15,979 bases of DNA, taken from positions 1 to 15,979 of the forward strand of contig NW_013654696.1 of assembly GCF_000499385.1 (NCBI RefSeq), given 5' to 3'. This document shows positions 1 to 8,917 of this stretch, in pieces. Position 1 is the stretch's first letter, and each line of letters opens with the position of its first letter. Source of the stretch: Eimeria necatrix. Lineage: Eukaryota > Apicomplexa > Conoidasida > Eucoccidiorida > Eimeriidae. A model generated the notes under the pieces. That model saw nothing but the letters and a program-made list of their open reading frames with translations, was not told the DNA's origin and ran no database searches. The translations under genes and the position numbers were made by a program.

Positions 1-6
1 GGCAGC

Positions 7-1149
7 TTAAAAAAGACCGTACGCAAACAGCATCGTGATGAACCCAACTGCCAATGATGGCCTGAACGGGGAAACCCCGTTGCCCTCCTCAGTACCAACT
101 ATAGCATGAACAATCTTCTGCCACTCCTCTCCCCTGAAAATCCAAACAGAGCACAGTACATTGATAAATTATCTGCATGGGAGCAAATGCTGCATATGCA
201 CATATGCGCGTCACACTTATGCTAAGTTGCTGATGCACTTTGCGTCCTATACAGCCAAATCCGTGGACTTGGGGTGTAGTCCCACTTGAATGGCCCCGCC
301 CCAGTAGTCAGCGCCTTCGGATTCGTCAAGCATATAACGGCAGTAGTTGTTTGAGTTCCATCGGCCCTTCGTTGCCTTTCGAGAAGGCGGGGGAAGCAAA
401 CCCGCTTGCTGTTGTGCAGGTGACAAAGGCACAGCTGGCTACGGGGCTCGTTTTAGGGTTGGAGATGGCAACAAAGGAAACGGCCCGTTCGGTGTAGACA
501 TCAGGGTCATTCAAAGCTGTGTACGTTGGAGGTAACTTGCCATTGAAGAGCGAAAACCGTCCTTCCAATACTGCACTGCCGCTTTGCAGTCCTTCTTGCC
601 GGGATAGTACGCGAATGTTCCTTCTAACTGCTCGGCTTCAGTGCTATCGCCTCCTTTCTTCACATAATATAATGCAAAACAAGACAAGCCTGGCATCTCT
701 TGCTACATGCGCCGTCATCTACAACACGTTGATTGCCTAAATAAACCGCCGACTGCAATGCGCTTGTAAAGAGACTAACCGTTGTTATTATTGTGCATAT
801 TTCGTTCCATAAGTTGGTAGCGTTTGCAGCTTTCTGCAAAGCGGAGCTTTGTGGCAGTTTTTGCTTATCATTAGAAGCCTCCTCAAAACTGGGCGAATCC
901 AGCTGCTCTCCTGGCCTCATTCATGTCGGCCAAGCAATCAAGCGTCTCTAAAAGGAAGTTCCAACACTCTCAGGAATATTTTGAATAAAGGGAGCCCTCT
1001 ATTTTGAAATAGGATGTGTGTTGCCCCTGAAACAACGAAAAGACAGGAGTAAATTGCATACCTGCTGTTCCAGTTGTGCTGGCATTTGCTACCTCGTGTC
1101 CATAGAAAACGGACACAACTGCGAGCGCACTACGAACGAAATGAAGCAT
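7..1149 (-). pseudogene. SAG/TA4 surface antigen, copy 1, broken by three frameshifts
   Basis: Exons by comparison with intact copies are 1062-1149, 780-947, 286-702 and 7-133, all with GT-AG introns. Exon 1 gives a signal peptide (MLHFVRSALAVVSV...), and an extra ATG lies directly upstream at 1152. Exon 2 has one extra T in a run of four T after GFAQF (168 instead of 167 nt), which leads to an immediate TGA. Exon 3 lacks one G after the YWKDG codons and has a net 19-nt loss after the NEG codons that removes the RRL site. Exon 4 still encodes the EEWQKIV helix and hydrophobic GPI tail, ending in TAA at 7-9. All other family motifs survive (GTFAYY, KDCKAAVQYW, SCAFVTC, ICLTNP). Single-base homopolymer slips could be assembly errors, but the 19-nt loss is harder to explain that way. 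This is probably a pseudogene of the same subtype as copy 2, judging by signal peptide and upstream flank. Confidence 0.82.
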
Positions 1150-2288
1150 CATTGACCACTAAAATGATAACATATAAAGGGAGGGTAAAAGAAATATCCT
1201 CTGGAGGAGTTGGTGAGCACTCCTCGCTTGTCGATGAATGGGCGGAGGGCACCTGGGGGCTGAGTCCTCGCGGCTGCGTTTCCCGACTGCAAATTTTCCC
1301 CTTCATACGCTTTTTCATGACAATAGAAGCTATGCAACAATATAATTGTTTTGTTAGTAACTGTGCTGCACATGGTTTCGCCCCTCGTGACCTATGCCGT
1401 GTGGCGTCAAGGTTCTGTTGATCTGGGTCACCCCATTGCCACATAGATCTACAGCGACTACTGCACAGCCAGACCACAGAGCATCTTCTTAAAAGCCCTG
1501 ACTATACCGACCTGCAGTAAATTGCGTGTGTTTTTGCATTGACGTACCAGAGAGCAACAGACGCCGCATAGCACGAGTGTACGTCTGGAGTGCGTTACAC
1601 GCCGGCGGGTGAAACTGACGCAAGCGTGAATGCCCACTAAAACATTTACTTTGCACATTCTCCTTTCGAGACAAACTATAAACAATGGCTTAGCGGGAAA
1701 ACAAGCCCAAGTTCGAATTGTTTCCGGTTAAGCGACGTCGGCAGCCCATAGACGCTTAATGCTCAAGAAAACCAGGACAGGATACTTCTCTGCACGAGTA
1801 AACTTCAAGTGTCTTCAAAATGTTCGAATTAAACTCTTCCTTGGCAATAAGGAAGCAGAGGCATGCAGCGACACAAGGCTCCTCCTTCAAAGCTACCTCG
1901 GGAAGTGTCCTAGATTGATGAGGCTCAGCCTAGCCAGAGAAGCGGCCACGGTATACACGAGCGGCACGTCACCAATATCGCTAGACAGAGCTAAACATAG
2001 GCAAGGTATCGGCAGCAATCCCGAATATACGTAGCACTAGAGTCCATAAATACGTCTGGAGAATATTGAAAATGGAACCTAGCAGCAAATGGCGTGCACC
2101 GCCAGCACCTGCTCGTGGCACCACTCTGCATGGACTAAAAATTGTCCATCTTCTGCACTCCTCAATGAAAACGATAAAACACCAAGAGAAACATCTCGTT
2201 CCCTTGCGCTGGAATATTAGTTCGGTGAGAAGACCAAGAATAAGCCTGCGCACTGCCCGTGCCCGCATCCTGGACACAATCTGAGAGC
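1150..2288. repeat. Inter-gene spacer A (type I)
   Basis: No gene is supported here; the short open frames are on arbitrary strands and not conserved between units. The part next to gene 1 (about 1245-1440) is close to spacer B (3535-3730), including 'ggttctgttgatctgggtca'. The middle part (1762-1870) matches spacers B and D rather than C, E and F. The part next to gene 2 (about 1910-2170) is shared by all units. Confidence 0.8.
1248..1281 (-). promoter_or_regulatory. Conserved upstream block of copy 1
   Basis: It lies 99-132 nt before the start codon. It is the type I form of the block, with 'gcggctgcgttt' on the plus strand against 'gcggctgggttt' in type II units. Conserved position in all seven units suggests a promoter or 5' UTR element; the function is inferred. 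Confidence 0.35.
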
Positions 2289-3443
2289 TTAAAAAAGAGT
2301 GTAAGCGAAAAGCATCATTATAAACCCCATTGTAAGGGACGGCCTAACCGGGGAAGCCCCGGTGCCCTCCTCAGTACCAACTATTGCATGAACAATCTTC
2401 TGCCATTCATCTTCCCTGCAAGCCCAACCATAGCACAATACACACGATCACTCAGCTCCATGAAAACAAGTGCTACATATAAAAGTCACACTCGCGCTAA
2501 GTTTCCGATGCGCTTTGGGCCTTATGAAGCCACGCCGGTGGTCTGGGGGTGTATTCTCACTTGAATGGCGCCGCATCAGTAGTCAGCGCCTTAGGATTCG
2601 TCAAGCAGATGATGGCAGTAGAAGGCTCCTCTTCACCTTGAAGCCTCCTTAATGACCGCCCTTCGTCGCTTCTTGACAGGGCTGACGCAGCAAACCCGCT
2701 TGCTGTTGTGCAGGTGACAAAGGCACAGCTGGCTACAGGGCTCGTTTTGGGGTTGTACAGGGCAACAAAGGAGACGGCCCTGTTGTTATAGACTTCAGAC
2801 TGGTTCGAAGCTGTGTACGTTGGGGGCAGCGTGTTATTGAAGAGCGAAAAACCTTCCTTCCAATACTGCACTGCCGCTTTGCAGTCCTTGCTGCCGGCAT
2901 AGTACGCGAAGGTTCCCTCTAATTTTTTTGCTTCAGCGCTGTCTTCTTCTTCCTTCACATAACAGAATACAAAACAAGACAAACGTGCCATCTCTTGCTA
3001 CATGCGCCGTCGTCTTGAAGACGCTGACTGGCTAAATATACTCCCAACAGAGGTGCGCTTGTGAAGAGACTAACCGCTGTTATTATTTTGCAGATTTCGT
3101 TCCATAAAGTTGTGGCGTTCGCGGTTTCTTTCAGAGTGGGGCTCGGCGGCAGCTTTTGCTTTTCACTAGATGGCTCCCCAAACTTGGCGAATCCAGCGGC
3201 TGTCCTGGCCTCGTTCATGTCGGCCAAACAATCAAGCGCCTCTGAAGAGAAGCTACAACACACACAGGAATATTTTGAATAAAAGGAGCCCTCTATTTTG
3301 AAATAGGAAGTGTGTTGACCCTGGAACAACGAAAAGACAGGAGTAAATTGCATACCTGCTGTTCCAGTTGTGCTGGCACTTGCTGCCTCGTGTCCATAGA
3401 AAACGGACACAACTGCGAGCGCAATACGAACGAAATGAAGCAT
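2289..3443 (-). CDS. SAG/TA4-family GPI-anchored surface antigen, copy 2 (intact, 4 exons, 272 aa)
   Basis: Exons are 3356-3443, 3075-3241, 2561-2997 and 2289-2415. The introns (114, 77 and 145 nt) are GT-AG and the frame stays open through all joins (phases 1, 0, 2). Residues 1 to about 24 form a signal peptide (MLHFVRIALAVVSV, then small residues ASAS). The mature part has Cys34, Cys80 (LWNEIC), Cys93, Cys97, Cys124 (KDCKAAVQYW), Cys176/Cys181 (SCAFVTC) and Cys216 (ICLTNP). A dibasic RRL lies at 202-204. The C-terminus has the helix EDEWQKIV and a hydrophobic tail (SLTMGFIMMLFAYTLF), as expected for GPI attachment at a small residue near GTEEGTGAS. As I recall, TA4 antigens are cut at this RRL into disulfide-linked chains of about 17 and 8 kDa, and the Eimeria SAG fold is related to the CAP superfamily. 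It acts on the sporozoite or merozoite surface. Intron 1 is a multiple of three and stop-free. Which SAG number this is cannot be told. Confidence 0.88.
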
Positions 3444-3541
3444 CGTTGACCGCTGAAATAATATCATACAAAGGGAGTGTTAAAGAAACATCTTCTGGAG
3501 GCGTTGGTGAGCCCTGTTCCCTTGTCGACTAAAGGGTCTAG

Positions 3542-3573
3542 GGCACCTGGGGGCTGAGTCCTCGCTGCTGCGT
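3542..3573 (-). promoter_or_regulatory. Conserved upstream block of copy 2
   Basis: It lies 99-130 nt before the start codon and is nearly the same as in copy 1 ('cacctgggggctgagtcctc' on the plus strand). The function is inferred only from conserved position. Confidence 0.35.
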
Positions 3574-3918
3574 TTCCTGACTGCAAACTTTCCCCTTCAT
3601 ACGTTTTTTCAGGACCGTGCAAACTGAGTAACAATATAAATTGTTTCGTTAGTAGCTGTGCTGCACATGGTTTTGCCCTCGTGATCTACGCCGCCTGCCG
3701 TACAAGGTTCTGTTGATCTGGGTCACCGCTTCACCCCTAAAGATCTACTGCGGCCATAACGCGGCCAAAGCACAAAAAACTTTCCTAAGAAACCTAGCTA
3801 TGCTGGCCTTCAGTAAAGTTTTTGCTTCCTTGGATTGACGTACCGGAGAGTAACAGACGCCACACAGCACGGGTGTATGTATGTCTCGAGCGCGTTAGAC
3901 AATGGCGGGTCAAATTGA

Positions 3919-3925
3919 TGCATGC
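3919..3925. promoter_or_regulatory. TGCATGC motif, candidate ApiAP2 site
   Basis: TGCATGC lies 476 nt upstream of the copy 2 start codon, and the same motif lies 479 nt upstream of copy 4. TGCATGC-type sites bind ApiAP2 factors in apicomplexans. The copy 1 unit has a degenerate version. A 7-nt match is weak evidence. Confidence 0.2.
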
Positions 3926-4574
3926 GCAGATGTTCCCCAAAACGTTTAGTTTACGCATTTTATCTTTTCGAGACACTACGAAGAGTAAAGCGGTGGGGGA
4001 ATAGACCCATGCTCGAATTTTTTCCGGCTAAGCGACGGCGTCGGCAGCCCGTGGACGCTCAATGCGTGAGGAATCCAGGAAGGGAAACTTATCTAAACGA
4101 GTAGATTCAGAATTTCTTCAAGACATCCCTATTAAACGCTTCCATAACAATCAGAACACAGAGACAGGGAACGTTACAAGCCATTCGCTTAAAGTGACCA
4201 TGGGAAGTGACCCGGTGCGAGGAGACGGGACCTGGCGAAACAAGCAGCCACGATATACGCCACCAGTACATCACCAGTATCGCTAGACGCACCTAAACAC
4301 AGGCTATGTATCGGCAACAATTTCGAGGATACTTGGGACTAGAGGCCACAAACAAGTCCCCAGAATAGCGAAAGTGGAACATGATAGCTCATGGCGTGCA
4401 TCTTCAGCACCTGCTCGTGGCATATCTCTGCAGGATCTAAAAAGCGTTTATCTTCTGCGCTCCTCAAAACAGGTAATAAAAGACCTGAAATCGCCTTGCT
4501 GCTGCTCGCTGGATTATTACTTCGATGAGATAGCCAACAGCATTCCCGTCCGTCACTGCACAGAAGCTAGAAAC

Positions 4575-5730
4575 CTAAAAGAGACCGTACGCAAAAAGCA
4601 TCATGATAAACCCAACTGCCAATGATGGCCTAACGGGAGGAACTCCATTGCCCTCCTCAGTACCAACTATAGCATCAACAATCTTCTGCCACTCATCTTC
4701 CCTGAAAATCCAGACACAGCACAGGGCCTTGATCAATTAGTTGCATGGGAGCAAGCGCTGCATGTGCACATTACACTTATGCTACGTTTCCGATGCACAT
4801 TGGATCTTAAGCAGCCAAATCCGTGGCTTTGGCTTTGATGCGTTTTCTCACTGGAATGGCGCCGCTCCAGCAGTTAGCGCCTTCGGATTCGTCAAGCATA
4901 TAACGGCAGTAGCAGTTGTTTCTAATTCCTGGAGTCTCCTTAACGTCCGCCCTTCGTGGCTTTTTGATAGGTCTGCAGCAGCGAACGCGCCTCCTTCTGT
5001 ACAGGTGACAAAGGCGCAGCTGGCTACGGGGCTCGCCTTGGGGTTATAGAGGGCGACAAAGGACACAGCCTGGTCGGTGTATATTGGGGGGTCATTCAAT
5101 GCTGTGAATGTTGGGGGCAGTTCGTTTTTGAAGAGCGAAAACCCGTCTTTCCAGTACTGCACTGCCGCTTTGCAGTCTTTTTTGCCGGAGTAGTACGCGA
5201 AGGTTCCCTCTAACTGGTTGGCTTGAGTGGTAGCACCATCATCCTTCACATAACAGAATAAAAAGCAAGACAAACCTGGCATCTCACCCTGATGCCCCAT
5301 AGCCTGCAAGACATTGTTTTCACAATGTGTCCCAGAACTCGTGACTACAGTGTGCCGATCACGGGACTTACCCCTGCTATTTTTTTACAGATCTCGGTCC
5401 ACAAAGTTGAAGCTGTTATCGCTCTTCCAGAACCAGGGTGTTCCGGAAGCACTTGTGTTTCTTCAGATGCCTGCGTAAACTCAGGCAGTCCTGCAGCTTT
5501 CCTCTCCTCATTCATCTCCTTGAAGCAATCAATCGTTTCTGAGGAGAAACTTCAATATACACAAACTACAACTGCAATGCAAAATATTACAGCGTTGTAG
5601 GTTCAACAGCGCTTTTGGGGAAGGAGAGAGCAATATGCTTGCCTGCTGTTCCCGTTGTGCTAGCGCTTGCTGTCTTGTGTCCACAGAGCACAGGCACGAG
5701 AACAAGTGGAAAAAAAACGGCACGAACCAT
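4575..5730 (-). CDS. SAG/TA4-family GPI-anchored surface antigen, copy 3 (intact, 4 exons, 272 aa, GC-AG intron 1)
   Basis: Exons are 5643-5730, 5372-5538, 4852-5288 and 4575-4701, with exactly the lengths of copies 2 and 5. The signal peptide is of the second subtype (MVRAVFFPLVLVPVLCGHKTASAS). Intron 1 begins GCAAGC where five of the other six copies have GTA(A/T/G)G at the same junction, so it needs a GC-AG donor. Introns 2 (GTAAGT) and 3 (GTGAGA) are standard. Mature Cys residues sit at 34, 80, 93, 97, 124, 176, 181 and 216, and RRL at 202-204. Exon 4 gives EDEWQKIV and the tail SLAVGFIMMLFAYGLF, ending in TAG at 4575-4577. An acceptor at 5304 would add five codons in frame; 5288 was chosen because it aligns with the acceptors of the other copies and gives 437 nt. 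It is likely a functional surface antigen if the GC donor is used. Confidence 0.85.
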
Positions 5731-6869
5731 CTTCGGTACAAAAAGTGCTATAGTAAAAAGGAAAGAAGGAATTAGAAAGGGGTTGGTGAACTTTATATCT
5801 GTCTGGACACTGGGACGAATGGCCACGAGGGGGACATCTGTGGGCCGGGTTCGAGCGGCTGGGTTTGTTGCTGATATCTTTATTTTCTTATCCAAATCCG
5901 TTTTTGAAACCATTCATGTTAAACAAAAAATTGTAGACAAATTCTAGAAGCAGTGCTAGGGGCGGATTTCTGCCCTTCGTGATCTCCACCACGTGCGTTG
6001 CAGGTTCTGCAGTTCTGCGGTGCCGCATCACCCACTAAAGAATATGATCTACGCCACCCAGTGCATGTACAACGAACAGAAACCTTTTTTTCTTGAAACG
6101 TGACTCACAGATATCTCTTGAATTGCTTGTTCACCTGTTCGAATTTCTTTATCAGAGAACAAGAGCCATCGCAAGTCACGAATTTGTCCCTCCATTGCAC
6201 TACACTCCAAATTCGTCGTGAAACAAGTATTGATCAACCAACATCTGAAAACACGTTCCATTGTTTAAGAGAACGAAAAATAGGAGAACAAGAGATGAAA
6301 AGACTACTGATCGGTCTTTTCCCCTTCAAATCGGCATTGCAGCACCTTGGCGCCTCGCGGCGGGACGCAGCCGAGACAGGATATTACTACTCGGCATTAG
6401 GCTCATAATACCTGTAATTCGTTTCGTTTGTGCTTTTCTCTAACCAATTAAGAAGCAAAAATGTATCATGACAGAAGGCTGCCCTTGTGAAGTGACCCGG
6501 CCTGAGGATGTCCAACCTTCCCTGACAGGGAGCCACGGTATAGGCCACCACTAGATCACCGGCACGACTACACACAATAGGATTTAGGCAGGGTCTTGAA
6601 GCAAGATAAAAACATGTTAGCCCTAATAGGCATGCGTAAGTCTGGAAGGCATGAAAAGTGGAACCTGGCAGACATTGTGCGCATCGCGAGCACATGCTCG
6701 CGGCACCCCGATAAAGTGGGTATAAAAAGGTTCCTTTCCATCGCTCTTCAATACGAACGATAAAACATTAGGAGGGCTTTACTGAAGTTCGCACGCTGGA
6801 TTATTTTTTGGATAAAATGGGCATTGACATGTCCATTCAGTGCCCTTGCACTGCACAGAGGCCTGCAGC
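5731..6869. repeat. Inter-gene spacer C (type II)
   Basis: No gene is supported. It matches spacers E and F: the flank at 5820-6040 with 'ctaggggcggatttctgc', the block near 6270-6420 with a phrase close to 'gccgagacaggatattac', and the array-wide part 6489-6730 with 'tgaagtgacccggcctgagg'. Plus-strand open frames here have no family features. Confidence 0.8.
5829..5870 (-). promoter_or_regulatory. Conserved upstream block of copy 3
   Basis: It lies about 99-140 nt before the start codon. It contains 'gacatctgtgggccgggttc' followed by 'gagcggctgggtttgttg' on the plus strand, the fullest type II form. Conserved across all seven units in sequence and distance. Confidence 0.4.
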
Positions 6870-8030
6870 TTAGAAAAGACTGGAGGCAAAAAGCATCATT
6901 ATGAACCCAACTGCCAATGACGGCCTGACTGGCGAAAATCCATTGGCCTCGTCAGTACCAACTATAGCTTGAACAATCTTCTGCCACTCCTCTTCCCTGC
7001 AAACCCAGCCGCAGCAGCATACATAGGATAACTTAGCACCATGCGGAAAACTTTTACGTATGATAGAGACAGTAAGAAAAAACTGCCGATGCAAATTGGG
7101 TCCTATGAAGCCAAGCCCGCGGCCTTGGGGTGTGTCCCCACTTGAATGGAGGTTCTTCATCGTTCAGGGCCTTTGGGTTCGTTAAGCAGATAACGGCAGT
7201 AGAAGGTTTCTCCCCATCTGCAAGTCTCCTTAATGTTGGCCCGCTGTGCCTTTTTGAGAGTTCTGCGGCAGCAATCTCGTTTGCTGTTGTGCAGGTGACA
7301 AAGGCACAGCTGGCTACAGGATTTGTCTTGGGGTTATAAAGGGCGACGAAGGAAACAGCTTTGTCGGTGTACACCGCAGGGGTGTCTGACACTGTGTACG
7401 TTGGGGGCAATTTGTTTTCGAAGAGCGAAAACCCGTCCTTCCAGTACTGCACTGCCGCTGTGCAGTCATTCTCGCCAGGGTAGTACGCGAAGGTTCCTTT
7501 CAACTTTTTGGCTTCAGTCCCTTCGGTATCAGTCTTCACATAGTAGCATAAAAATCAAAGCAAACGTCGCATATCTTCATACCCGCGCCGTGGCCTGCAA
7601 GACATTTTCAGGCTAAGTGTACCCGAACTGGCGACAGCAATGCGCTCATGGCACGGCTTACGCCTGCAATTTTTTTGCAGATTTCCGTCCACAAGTCAGC
7701 AGCAGTTATGGTAGTTTTGCCGGCAGCATGTTTCGGCAGCACTTGATCTTGTTCAGTCGCCACCTTAAATTCAGCGAGTCCCGCGGCTGTCCTCGCCTCA
7801 TTCATCGCGGCTAAACAATCAACCGTTTCTGAGAGAGAAATCCAACAAAAAAAAGGAACGCCGTGAAAGAAAAAAAAACTTCAGCTTGATACATAAGAAA
7901 TGTTGGGTCAAGTTGAGGAAAAGACAGCAGCAGTTCGCTTACCTGCTGTTCCAGTTATTGAAGCACTTACTGCCTTGTGTCCACATAACACAGCCACAAC
8001 CGCGAGGGCAATAAAAGTGAGACGAATCAT
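6870..8030 (-). pseudogene. SAG/TA4 surface antigen, copy 4, lost acceptor and nonsense codon at start of exon 3
   Basis: Exons by alignment are 7943-8030, 7662-7828, 7142-7578 and 6870-6996, with the same lengths as the intact genes. Exon 1 gives a good signal peptide (MIRLTFIALAVVAVLCGHKAVSAS), and exon 2 is open with DC and LWTEIC. At the exon 3 boundary the acceptor TAG of the other copies reads TAT, and six codons into the conserved frame the Cys93 codon is TGA (7555-7557). Downstream the frame is clean: GTFAYYPG, CTAAVQYWKDGF, SCAFVTC, TLRRLA, ICLTNPKAL and then the GPI tail SLAVGFIMMLFASSLF. A cryptic acceptor after 7534 (GTG AAG|ACT) would restore phase and skip only the first 15 residues of exon 3, so a shortened protein cannot be excluded. 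On the default splice pattern it is broken. Confidence 0.72.
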
Positions 8031-8129
8031 GTTCGATCAAAAACAAATAGTAGTCAAAAACAGGGTCAAGGAAACAAATTATGCAAGGAATTGGTGAACG
8101 TTGTTTCCTTCTCGTCAAAGGTGCAAGCA

Positions 8130-8170
8130 GGAGATATCTATGGGCTGCATTGGAGCGACCGGGCTTGTTG
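8130..8170 (-). promoter_or_regulatory. Conserved upstream block of copy 4
   Basis: It lies 100-140 nt before the start codon. This is the most diverged copy of the block ('tgggctgcattggagcgacc' on the plus strand), in keeping with relaxed selection on a broken gene. Confidence 0.25.
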
Positions 8171-8508
8171 GTAACATCCTCTTCCTTTCTTCATCTCCAC
8201 TTTCAGACCCATTCACGCCAAGCGGAAAGTATATCTTGTTTTTTCGGCAACTGTGCTCTTCATGGCTTTAGCTTGCGTGATCTCCACCGCGTGCCTTAAA
8301 GGTTCTGTTGATCTGGGTCACTGCATGATCGCAAGGATCTGCAGCACCGAGAATACGTCCAAAGCACAAAACAGTTTTCCGCTGAAACCTCTGCCTATTC
8401 TGTGCAGCTGCAAATTGTGTGCTTATTTCTGTTGACGCACTAGAGAGCACTCCCCAGCAGCACGCGTGCTCGTCAATAGCACGTTACAACGCCGGCCTGT
8501 TACGTTCG

Positions 8509-8515
8509 TGCATGC
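8509..8515. promoter_or_regulatory. TGCATGC motif, candidate ApiAP2 site
   Basis: It sits 479 nt upstream of the copy 4 start codon and matches the site at 3919-3925 together with neighbouring bases (TGCATGCGCA). The match is weak on its own. Confidence 0.2.
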
Positions 8516-8621
8516 GCAAATGTTAGCAAAGATATTTCTAGAAACATGTTCATACCTCTAACAAGACAATAAAAATTGCCGTGAGACGAGAAGAAATTAT
8601 CATTTGATTGTTCCCCAGTAG

Positions 8622-8917
8622 GTGGCACTGCTGCTGGTGCTGCGGTTCACCTGCTGCTGCTGCTGCTGCTGCTTCTTCATCTGCCGCACTGCTACTGCTG
8701 CTGCTCTTCTTCACCTGCTGCTGCTGCGGTTCACGTGCCGCTGCTGCTGCTGCCGCCTCACCTGCCGCCCCGCCGCTGCTGCTGCTGCTGTTGCTGCTGC
8801 AGGTCGTACCCGCTGCAGCTGTGGGCTTGCTGCACTGCAGCAGCAGGGGCCTCGGTAGCAGCAGCAGCAGACCGCGGGTTGGGGGTGGCCCCCGTGGTGG
8901 AGCTGAGGGGCCCCTGG
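8622..8917. repeat. CTG/CAG trinucleotide low-complexity block, GC-rich
   Basis: On the plus strand, interrupted CTG runs fill 8628-8800. They are followed by CAG runs at about 8836-8871 and a GC-rich tail to about 8917. It is absent from the matching place in all other spacers, so it was inserted or expanded in this unit after duplication. Such CAG-type blocks are typical of repeat-rich segments in Eimeria genomes and often encode Ala, Gln, Ser or Leu runs in genes. Here the block sits in a spacer, and the 157-codon plus-strand frame through it is best read as a by-product of the repeat. Confidence 0.88.

Larger units (their letters stand above)
3444..4574. repeat. Inter-gene spacer B (type I)
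   Basis: Nothing coding is supported. It resembles spacer A along its whole length: the flank of gene 2 (3534-3730), the 'gattgacgtaccggagag' region near 3834, and the block near gene 3 (4196-4470). The 4374-4480 stretch carries the array-wide phrase around 'agcacctgctcgtggc'. Confidence 0.8.

Noticed and set aside
2557..2991. Exon 3 as a complete single-exon gene starting at an ATG and stopping at F-K-stop
   Set aside because: The ATG is not conserved (ATT in copy 5), there would be no signal peptide, and the stop overlaps a splice donor that leads to a GPI-tail exon in every unit.
4741..5049. Plus-strand open frames opposite exon 3 (also 7130-7339, 9559-9807)
   Set aside because: They are antisense shadows of a conserved coding exon; conservation follows the minus-strand codons.
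5289..5303. Earlier acceptor for exon 3 of copy 3 (after the CAG at 5304-5306)
   Set aside because: It is in frame and possible, but the acceptor before 5288 aligns with those of copies 1, 2, 5 and 7 and gives exactly 437 nt.
6100..6408. Plus-strand open frame of 102 codons in spacer C
   Set aside because: It is not conserved in spacers E and F at the protein level and shows no recognisable feature.
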